DNA from: Metridium senile
Lineage: Eukaryota; Cnidaria; Anthozoa; Actiniaria; Metridiidae
Reading direction: 5' to 3'
Length of the DNA stretch: 64,000 nt
NCBI GenBank assembly: GCA_949775045.1
Contig: OX459097.1
Location: forward strand, 11,578,764 to 11,642,763
Part shown: positions 55,088 through 64,000 of the stretch, one piece after another
How the letters are laid out: every line of letters begins with the position of its first letter
How positions within the stretch are numbered: the stretch's first letter is position 1
Notes under the pieces: generated by a model
Seen by the model: the letters and a program-made list of their open reading frames with translations, nothing else
Database searches by the model: none
Told to the model about the DNA's origin: nothing
Made by a program: the position numbers and the translations under genes

Positions 55088-55680
55088 CCTTAGTAAGTTG
55101 AATATTGGTAAATAGGTAGGTAAACTTTATTTAAATATCAAATATTGTTCAGATAATATTGCATTGTTAGGATCGATACTCACAAAATCAATTACATATA
55201 TTTTACTAATGGGGTCATTTGAAAGTCTCCCTTACAGCTGTGTTTAGACTAGACCTCTTTAGTTTCTAATGCAAATTGCCCATTTCAGACCATGTGACAT
55301 TCCCTTGAGAATTTGTGTTTTCATGATGAGTATGTTATAAATTTATTTTACATTTGAAAGAATCAACTCCCAAGAGTTGCATCAAACAAGGAAGCTGAAG
55401 AGGTTTATTGGTTTCCCTTCTCTACAGCCCATGGAATAATTAAATCTTATGGACTACAGGGTTATGACCCTCAAAAAGGCTGTGAGGGAGACTATTCCTC
55501 TGCCATATTCATTAGTCTTCTTCCTGTGTGGCTTCTATGCAGGTCAGTGTCTGGTCAAAATGTTGCACGTCATCCAGTAATGAACGGATGCTTCAAAAAG
55601 AATATGATAAAGATAAAAAAACTAGTTGCATAAAATAATATAACTTACATAAGTTAACCTCAAGTTTACATTGTTGACAT

Positions 55681-55948
55681 ACAGCCCATCTCGAAAAGGT
55701 TGTCCACCTTAAAAGACATATATACTAAAAGAAATATCATGTGACTCATTTTATATTCACTTTCTGTGCATGTAGAAAGTCAGGTGCGTTTGAAAGTAAT
55801 ATGGTGGTGAATTCAAACAAGCAGTATCTTCCCTCGCTAAAAGTCTGAGTTCTAGACTCGGCAAAAAGACCAGTTTTAGAATAAGTCATGTGATATTTCT
55901 TAAGTATAGAAGTCTTTTCAAGTGGACAACCTTTTCAAGATCGGCTGT
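55681..55948. mobile_element. MITE with ACAGCC...GGCTGT ends
   Basis: ACAGCCCATCTCGAAAAGG on the left matches CCTTTTCAAGATCGGCTGT on the right, with further inverted matches inside (GAAATATCATGTGACTCA). Non-coding. Confidence 0.65.
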
Positions 55949-56268
55949 ATTTAAGCAAATATTTACATTGATTAATACATATAGATTTCTTCATGGAAAG
56001 TTTCTTCATGAAAGATTTCTTCATGAGTGACAAAACTGTTTTGCAGTGGCAATTTGCCAATAGAATTTGTGAAGCGAGTGAAGCATGTTTACAAAGAACA
56101 CAACTGAGTAAATCTCAGTATGTATAATATAATACATACACTTTAATAACAGTAAATAGCTATATTATTGTAGCATCAGGTGCCCGTATTACTTAATTTT
56201 AGGTATATAATTTAGAAATGAGTCCCATTTTACCCGCATTGACTCAACTGGGTATGTGTTGAGTTGTT

Positions 56269-59200
56269 TTACTTTGTTTTCTTGTGTGGCTTCGATGAGC
56301 AGATTTTCTTGTGTTCCTTCCGGTCTTTCTTTTGGCACACGCTATAAGAAAAGTAATAGTTGCACCTTTATTTCTAGACATAGAAATAGACATCCAATGA
56401 ATAAAGGTACACACTACCTATAGGCCTTTTGCAACAACAGGTCACATGACCCTTTTAAATTGAACAGCTGTGTCAAAATGAACATCAGAAATGAAAAGAG
56501 CACCTCCATATTAGTAAGAAGGCGAAATGTCAGCTCATAACATGTAACACGAGGGAAATGGCATTTAATTTAAAATTAAATATGTATGGGAAATCTGTCC
56601 TTGATGGCAAGCTTTCAGTGCATATTTTCCATACAAATCCTTATAAAATATTGAATTTTATATTTAATGCCATTTCTCCTATGCTCATCATTATGAGCTA
56701 CATGTACAGTGTAAAACTTTGGCTTTTTACTAATATGGAGGTGCTCTTTTCATTTCTGATGTTCATTTTGACACAGCTGATCGATCTAAAAGGGGCAAGG
56801 TCATGTGACCTGTTGTTACAACTGCAGACCAACCTTTAAAGATCACAATCCCTATTGCACATACATGAATAGCCGACTTTGACACATACATAGAATTCAA
56901 ACTGTGTCTCTGTGCATAATGGTCAGTCATTCGTGATAATCTATTGTTGTTATTCCTGTTTTATTATTGTAACAAATCAAGCATATCAAAAGTTGGCTAT
57001 TAAAATGCACCCTGAAGGTCCTAGAGGAATTCTTTTCCAATTAACTGCATTATTATTTTCATCATTTTCATCATCGTTTTTAAAAATATTACAAGTATGA
57101 TCATGATGATCATCATTAGCAGCATTATCATCATCATCTTTATCAACATCATTATCACTATTATCATCTCATTGTCATTACTATAACTATCATTTCTCAT
57201 ACACAGTGATGTTGACACTCAAACCATGAACACTTGACTTTTTTAGGGAGTTTTTCTGGAGATTCTACTGCTTCAAAACCTCCAAAATGTGGAGCATTGA
57301 GTTCAAGTTTACTGAATGTTCATAATAAAATGTATTTCTGATCAAGGATGTCTTAACAGGGCTCTATTTAAGGTGGCTCGACTGAGTATTTTTGAAGGGC
57401 CACTGTCGCTGTTTGATCGCAAAATGTGTCATGCGTAGAAAGAAAATTTCAAATAAATTTCCATATAGCAAGTTGAGGCATAGATTGAAGTTTGTTCTGA
57501 TGTTTGAAATATTGCAATCGGAACTATAGAAAACTCTATTTCGCCTAAAATTGTCGTATTTGTCAAAACCACTTTTCTATCATTAAAAATTATTGCTAGT
57601 TCTGATTGCAATATTTCAAACATCAGAACATTGAAACTTCAATCTATGCCTGAACTCGCTATGGAATTTAATTTGAAATTATCTTTCTACGCGCTACGGA
57701 CTTTGCGATCAAACAACAACACTGGCCCTTATACTCATTAAACTAGCTATGCTAAACTAGATACCCTGTATAAATATTGATTAAAATAAAATCAATCAAT
57801 AAAATGTTGGTTAAAAAAGTAATAAAACAACTCAAAGTGTTTTGGTTCTTAGCTAGTGCATGTTCATACTGTAACATTATGCACATAACCCAAAGAAAAC
57901 CAAAATGAATGAATGCAAGGATATTAGTATGAACACAATACAGTATGTCAAAGATACTAACCTTCCACAATAAGATACTTGCTTACAAGGACAATTCAGC
58001 AGTTTTTCCACTTTGTTAGTGCATTCCTTGTTGGCACATTTATTTCCTTTTGGGATTGGCAGCATATCTAAACAATCAAGTGAATCTTTTGAATTGATAT
58101 GAGTTTCTCTCATAAAAGGAAGACGTTTTTCTGCTGCATCTTCTCCCCATGCCTTCCATTCACATGCTTTCTGGAAATCCCCCTCCAAGAAGAAAAGGTA
58201 AGCCAAATGGTAGTGACAATTTGGATATTTTTTGTCACAAACTGGTGCTTCATTTAAATATTCAATGAAAATATCCTTTGCTTTCTTTCCTAGATCAGTT
58301 GCTTCCCATCTCTCATAACTATTCTCAGGCACTCTTATGTTTTTCAAGAATGATTCCTGATACATTTGTACAAAAACATCTGATTCAGTTTCCTTTTCTT
58401 CAAGGCTGGAAACCTTGTCTTCTTTTAATGTTTTCTCCATATAAATATTCATTAAACAGTATCCAAATCCTGTTTTGGCTTCAAAGAGTACCGGCGAATA
58501 CTGTAGAGACTTTTGATTTGCTTGGCAACACTGTATGGATTTTTCAAATGCGTGTGCACCTTTATCATAATTGTCAGCTATGGTGTAATATGAGGCTAGA
58601 GCGTAATACAACATGTGCAGCCAAGATTTATAACTCTCCTCAAAGCTGTTCTCATTCCCACTTGTTTCATCAATCTCAATCAAGTGAATAAGATTCTTTA
58701 AAAACATTGTCATTTTACAGTCAATTTTGAAACTCTTAAAGTTGATATCGGAACTTTCTACAGGAATATCCCAATGAAGTGCAACTAACAACAGTAATCC
58801 TTCAAAAAACTTGTCGTTGACTTTCAACTCTTCAAATATCATTTGAATGAGTTTTTTGCGAAAGACAATAGTTTTTGTTTGAGGAAATGAAGTAAGCATG
58901 GTGTTTTCATACAAATAACTATGTGCCATAAATTTTGCTGCTTCTTTAAAATTGCCTTCTTGTAGTTTATGTAGCCCATCTCTAGCTAATTGAAAGGCTT
59001 TTAGGTAACGTTGTGCTGTGGGGGACTTTGGAAATCTTGTAAACATTGATTCCTGATAAATCATTGGATTCTCTACCAAAAAGGGATGATTCTTGCTTTG
59101 TTCAAGTTGCCCTTTCAATATGTCTGAATACTGTTGAAGAATGCTTTTCCAATCTGGCTCATTTCTATTGGTCTCTGGAGCTACAGTTTCAAGAACTCCT

Positions 59201-61446
59201 TGCTGATCTAATTTCTCAAGAATCTGTTTGGAAGATTGAAAGAATAAAGGATAATTAATTATATATTATTATATATTAATTATAATTATAATTAATTATA
59301 ATTAATTTTTTAAATTTTTTATTATTTATATTATTATAAATTATAGTTTACGCATAATTTTTAACATGTAATGAGTAAAATAGCATGCTAATGAGCTTCA
59401 CATAGGTAACCATACAATTAATCACAAACTGCTTGCATAAATATTACAAGCTTGCTCAAAATCAAGAAACAAAGTATCAGAACTAGATGTTGTATTATAA
59501 TGAATATTTAACAATTATTCGCCGAAGGCGAAGTGATTATCGGTGAATATTTACCGAGCAGTGAGTCTTCGAGCTGCGAGGTAAATATTCACTGATAATC
59601 ACTTCGCCTGAGGTGAATAATCGTTTTAGTATAAATACAAAGGTGATTATTTCAAAAAAGAAAGAAGGAAACAGCATTGAAAGTGAAAACATTTTATTTT
59701 TTAAAAGCGCGACCGTAAAAATTGTAAACTTTGTCTCGCATATAATGACAAAAAAAAACAACGTGAAAATTTACTATACTTTAAATAGCTTGACACCAAA
59801 CTTAGTAGCTTGTTTTGTCGATTTTGGGACAGCATTTTCTTTAAAGTTTTCAATTTCATCTTCGCTAACAGTGACAAAACAACTACTGGCAGCCATTTTG
59901 TCCGAAAAGGTGATTATCGGCTGATAATCCGAGATAACAAACCAATCAGAGCGCGCGATTTTGTATAATCACCTTTGTATTTATACTAATATCAGATATA
60001 ACGAAAAAAGTGAAATTGCCACATGTATGCCAGCTAATTTGTGATAAATTGTGTATGCCCCAGCGCAAAGCTCATTACCAATGCCATGTTATTTTTCTCA
60101 TTATCATGATTGTTATATGAAATCACTAGATTATTAGTTTCTAAACACAAAACGAAAAATGAAGTTTGGTGTTGATTGGTTAAATATTGTGTGAAATACA
60201 GCCATTCAAAAACTTGAAAATTTATGAAAAAATGTATGGAAAACCGGACAAGTTGTCTGGTTTTTGACATTTCCCATACATTTCTTTACAACCGTCAATA
60301 GCTGTATCTCAATATTAAACCAATCAACACCAAACTTCAAGACATTGTAAAGCTTGACAAGGTTTCTCTGATTATATAAATAAAATCTTGTTTGGGTATA
60401 AGGTGATTCGCCCCAGCCCCTAACAACTTAAAATCCGGCAATGATCATAATCACCATCATTCTCCTAGTCGTCATCATGATGATGATTATCATTTAATGG
60501 TTCACCATTATCATTTGGCGGTAAACGCCAAAACATGTTTGGAATAAAAACAATTGTATTACATCTACTAATTATCATTTAAGAAGTACAGCAAGGTCAA
60601 AATCCACACCCTATCCATGGATTGAAGTGTACTCACCTCTTTGGCTTCCTTGTTGCGATTGTTTGCAGCCTTTCCAAGCCACCTTTTTGCTTCTTTTAAA
60701 TCTTTTGGTATTTCCGACATACCTTTAAGATAGGTGAGCCCAAGCTCAAACTGACTCTCACTATGACCAAGCTCAGCAGCTTTTTTAAGATAATAAATCG
60801 CCTTGAGTTGTTGAGGCTTGCCTTCAGGGCAATCACCACTTAGGTAATTTTTATGCAGCGAAGACAACGCTTTCAGTTTCGCATCAACATCCATTTTCCT
60901 TAGAGTGCCTTTCATCATTTGAGCTGCACCATGTAGACTTTCTAAATCTGGTGTTTCTTCATCAACTGCCCTTCTATACCACTTGAATGCCTCCTCTATA
61001 TCCTCGTGAACAACTCCTTCTATTCCACATCTGTATGTTTCAGCTAGATTCAATTCAGCTCTAACAAGACCAAATTGAGCTGCTTCGTGGTACAGCTTGT
61101 GTGCTTTACGTTGACAAAGGATTGTCCCTTTAAGGTCGTACAGTGTCCCAAGTGATAATTTTTCTGACGGAATAGGGTTACCGTTGTCAATGGAAGCCTG
61201 AAGCCATCCTATAGCTTTGTCTAAATCTTCCTCAACGTCAAGTTCTGGAATGCCCTCTTTATAAGCAAGACCCAAATCAGCCTTCGCTTTCCAGTTTCCT
61301 GATTGACGTGCTTGCTTTTTTAAAGCATCAATGGAACCATACTCGTTTAGAATTAAGTCTTTGATTTGGATGTTAGTAAATTCTGGTCCAAGAAGCTTCG
61401 AGAGCATTTCCGAAGAAATGTTTTCACCATAACAATTCGCCGCCAT
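56269..61446 (-). CDS. Gene C: complete Sel1-repeat / TPR / MYND protein
   Basis: Three exons: 61446-60637 (270 codons), 59223-57962 and 56341-56269. Donors are GTGAGT and GTTAGT, acceptors TTCCAAACAG and TTTTCTTATAG, and phases fit. The deduced protein has 714 aa. Start MAANCY has an ACCATGG context. Residues about 50-265 are Sel1-like repeats (DLGLAYKEG, AIGWLQASID, AEL.LAETYRCG, AFKWYRRAVD, QFELGLTYLKG, AKRWLGKAA). About 300-640 is helical, TPR-like (ERWEATDLGKKAKDIFIEYL, CHYHLAYLFFLEGDFQKA). The C-terminus is a MYND finger split by intron 2 (CANKECTN, CPCKQVSYCG, then SVCQKKDRKEHKKIC), in which the usual Trp of DW-x2-H is Arg. Both proteins of the neighbouring pair end in MYND, a module that binds Pro-x-Leu-like peptides. 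No lesion is seen. An adaptor role is inferred. Confidence 0.82.
56423..56821. mobile_element. Palindromic MITE in gene C intron 2
   Basis: TTGCAACAACAGGTCACATG at the left pairs with CATGTGACCTGTTGTTACAA at the right, plus long internal arms (AAGAGCACCTCCATATTAGT). It starts only about 80 bases from the last exon of gene C. Confidence 0.7.
57381..57741. mobile_element. Palindromic MITE upstream of the gene C exon 2 donor
   Basis: Inverted arms contain GATCGCAAA, CATAGATTGAAG and TGATGTTTGAAATATTGCAA, and their inverses. It lies within intron 2 of gene C. Confidence 0.65.
59513..59622. repeat. Palindrome of about 110 bp in gene C intron 1
   Basis: CGAAGTGATTATC..GTGAATATTTACC pairs with GGTAAATATTCACTGATAATCACTTCG, around a centre near CTTCGAGCTGCGAG. 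It adjoins the MITE at 59627-59988. Confidence 0.65.
59627..59988. mobile_element. MITE with TAGTATAAATACAAAGGTGA ends
   Basis: The left end TAGTATAAATACAAAGGTGA is matched by its inverse at 59969-59988. A 103-codon reading frame crosses the interior but resembles nothing known and uses the AT-rich end as its start. Same end family as 4316-4475. Confidence 0.65.
60158..60443. mobile_element. Palindromic CATTGCCGG MITE, left-truncated copy 2
   Basis: It matches 3359-3766 from the GTTTGGTGTTGATTGG block through the centre to the right end CCGGCAATG. The outer left arm is missing. Lies in gene C intron 1. Confidence 0.7.
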
Positions 61447-61674
61447 GGTGCTGTTCGATACGTAATGCGTTATTACTATGTCTAGAGTAATGTCACTCAC
61501 ATAATATGACTATGAAGATGACATTTAAGCTGCCAATTTCAACTCCAGACAAAGATGAACTTTTCAATCGTGCCGATGCCATTTTGTTTTCAATGATTTT
61601 CGTACCCATGGCTTCTCATGTCCCAACAAAGGCTGGAGCGAGAAGTCTGGTGCGAGTTCGAGGAAAAATTTCAT

Positions 61675-62058
61675 AACAGAGTACCGAAGGGTGACGTCAC
61701 AATTTTTTTATTTTATCTTTTCCTATTCAAATAATTTTCATCATAGAATGCTAGTCAAAAAATAGGGTGCCCGAAAATTTGGGATCATTTGAGTGTGAAA
61801 CGGCTGAGATATGATTTTTGGAATGTAAAAGTCTCTTCTTTTTGGCTTGGTTCTAACCGGTTGGAACCAGGGCAAAAATAAGAGACTTTGTATGGAGAAA
61901 CTTTTACATTCAAAAAATCATGTCTCAGCCGTTTCACACTCAAATGATCCCAAATTTTTGGGCAGCCTATATTTTGACTAGCATTCTATGATGAAAGTAG
62001 TCTGAATACGAAAAGATAAAAAAACAAAATAGTGACGTCATCACTTCGGTACTCTATT
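61675..62058. mobile_element. Palindromic AGAGTACCGAAG MITE, copy 2
   Basis: Nearly identical to 25540-25922, part of the large duplicated block upstream of the Sel1 start. Confidence 0.8.
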
Positions 62059-62401
62059 ACAACATGATTACATTAATTAGGGAAACAAGTACCCAGTCCT
62101 TTACTCGTTTTGGAAAAGGCCAATAAATATGCACATTTTAAGTGTGCATTTTGGACGACACTCTGATAGTGGTGTGACATGCTCACAGGGTAAAGCAATA
62201 GACCCTTTTAGTTCTGTATGCAAATTACACATTTCAGACCACATGGCATTCCTCTGAGAGTTGTTCTTTTATGTCAAGTATTAAAATATTTATACATAAC
62301 AAATGATTAACTCCAAAGGGAATGAACAAATGGTTTGAAATGGGAAAATAAACATTGAAGCTGAATGGGTCTATTGCTTGTGAGCCCATTCTTTTATTTG
62401 T

Positions 62402-62835
62402 AAGGGACCATTTATTTTTTACCAGGGAGGGGGGGGGGGGGGGGGCGTTTTCCTTGTTAGCCCTTTAAAATAAACTGCCCCCTCTCTTTGACTGCAAAAA
62501 AATCTGACCCCCCTACTGCTATCAAATTCAATTCATGACCCAAAAAAAAAAACCAACAACACACACACACAAACACAAGTCACATTTTCCCAATTCCCAA
62601 TAACATGTAACACAAAGTTGTAACTTGTAAACCGTTTATTTCATGTACGTTTCGCCAAGAAATAAAGAAATTTCTTGCATTAAATTGATGTATTTTTTTA
62701 TGGTCCCCCCTCTTTTGACTCAAACTTGTTTTTGCCCCCCCCCCCCCCTCTAGAGCTTGTTTTATTTTCCTGCCTCCTCCCCCAAAAAAAAATTCCATCG
62801 GCCCCGCGTCCCTGGTAAAAAATGAACTGTCCCTT
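62402..62835. mobile_element. MITE with AAGGGACCATTTATTTTTTA ends, copy 2
   Basis: Counterpart of 26267-26716. The G run at 62430 is longer here and the C run near 62770 is almost gone (CCTCCCCCAAAAAAAAA), showing fast homopolymer change since duplication. Confidence 0.7.
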
Positions 62836-63395
62836 ATAGTCACTCCATTGTTTTTGGGCCTATATATTAATATTGTAGTTAAATAATATGTCATACTCTA
62901 AAACAGTGTAAATCATAGACATAGTGAATAGAATTGAATAAAAATAACTAATTGGTAAAAACAATATTATTGATATGAAATAAACCCACGATAAATAGAC
63001 ACAACTATAACCTTGGAAAATTTGGAGTCCCAGCTGGGAAACAAATACTATTGATACAATTATATACAAATAGAATTAGAAACCTTTCTTTGCTGCTATT
63101 AATTTATATATTCATGTTGTTTTCTAGGGGAAATTCTACTTATCTTTATGGAAAAAAAAACATGGAATAACGAACTGTCATTCATTTAGAACTCTTGCTT
63201 AATCAAGATTTATTCCCACAAAAAAAAATGTTAATATTAATATTTGGTGAAAACCTTCTCAAATATGAAATAAATCATGCCTAGAAGTCAGCAATAAACC
63301 AGCCCTAATGTTGCAAATGGCTTATTGCTGTTGTTAAGCTATTTTTAATATTTTTAATATTTTTAATAGAGTTAAAACTCTCACTTACATATATA

Positions 63396-64000
63396 CACCT
63401 AATTCAAAAAGGTTGAAGGGGCGGTTGTTGATTGGTAATTGCATGACCAAAAGGAAGTGTGGGTAATACAAATTTCTCCTTTTTCCTTTCTAGATTACCC
63501 AAACAATGCCTCCACCGTACAGCGATGACCTTAGATGGGTGCCTCGATGGTTTTGCTGAATGGTGGAGGCATTTAAGAAAGGAAAAAGAAGAAATTTGCA
63601 TTACCCACAGTTCCTTTCAGTCATGCAATCGCTGTTTGCCCCTTCAACCTTTTTGAACTAGGTGTATATGGACCACAGGGTTATTAAATAAGCCTGCTGT
63701 CACTAAAATGGCTGAGGGAAACACTATTCAGTGCTTGATCAAAGTGCTTAACATCTAGTAATGAAAGAATGCTTCAAAAAGAAAATGACACTATTATAAA
63801 AAAATTAGCTGCATATAATCACTAAATTAACCTTACGGAAATTACATTGTTTTCAAATTTTGTGCAAATATTTACATTGATTAATATATACACTTGAATA
63901 ACAGACTAGTATACACCTAATCAAAAAAGGTTGACGGGGCGAACGGCGATCGGCGATTGGTGATCGGCGATTGCACGTCCTGAAAGAGACTGTGGATAAT
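63396..64000. mobile_element. Second copies of the ACACCTAAT MITEs, the last cut by the window edge
   Basis: 63396-63664 corresponds to 27277-27548, and 63913-64000 to the first part of 27796-27939. Sequence between them also matches. By analogy with gene B, a last exon of another Sel1/MYND gene may lie a few hundred bases beyond the window. Confidence 0.7.

Noticed and set aside
59613..59924. 103-codon + frame in gene C intron 1
   Set aside because: It begins in the MITE inverted end, is AT-driven, and no domain is recognisable.

Overview
The window is animal nuclear DNA: AT-rich, with short exons bounded by GT/AG introns and dense with small inverted-repeat transposons. The main genes carry a DZIP3-like HEPN domain, an NB-ARC NTPase, TPRs, a beta-helix and a MYND finger. 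From memory of protein families, that architecture and its local multiplication fit an anthozoan cnidarian (stony coral or sea anemone relative). The species cannot be fixed from the sequence alone.

Two gene families alternate. On the + strand are two NLR-like genes, N1 (14197-22751, 4 exons, 1605 aa deduced) and N2 (39845-50624). They share exon structure, and the start of their last exons aligns for about 2 kb without an indel. On the - strand is a Sel1/TPR/MYND family of three exons: gene A (829-6766, last exon outside the window), gene B (28215-31119, Sel1 exon destroyed) and gene C (56269-61446, complete, 714 aa deduced), plus a shredded fourth Sel1 exon (23517-25311). The - genes end towards the 3' ends of the NLR genes, and their 5' ends face the next NLR gene (A/N1 and B/N2 head to head). 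The layout is a tandem array of paired units. Both families end in a MYND zinc finger.

Region by region. 1-600: a MITE and a tRNA-like sequence. 0.8-7.1 kb: gene A with a transposon-filled intron. 7.4-13.9 kb: transposons nested in one another; a fold-back element contains a small palindrome and a Crypton-like tyrosine-recombinase element, which was split by a complete PIF/Harbinger transposon with matching TAA target-site duplications. 14.2-22.8 kb: N1, whose first intron is a 2-kb minisatellite of 12-bp units. 23.5-25.3 kb: the ruined Sel1 exon. 25.5-28 kb: MITEs duplicated again at 61.5-64 kb. 28.2-32 kb: gene B. 32-38 kb: a composite insertion with a 3.8-kb terminal-direct-repeat element and a TAATG-rich interior. 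39.8-50.6 kb: N2, with a 16-bp exon deletion and a LINE in its third intron. 50.7-54.0 kb: a giant fold-back transposon at TTAA that splits a small unidentified coding fragment. 54.5-61.5 kb: MITEs and gene C.

Function (family knowledge plus inference): N1/N2 look like innate-immune STAND NTPases. A HEPN domain with the R-x4-H RNase signature would be the effector, NB-ARC the switch, and TPR plus beta-helix the sensor. MYND binds short peptides, so the neighbouring Sel1/TPR/MYND proteins could be partners or adaptors. The pairing as a working unit is a hypothesis; the physical arrangement is seen directly. Gene models are read from splice signals and comparison between the copies; there is no transcript evidence.
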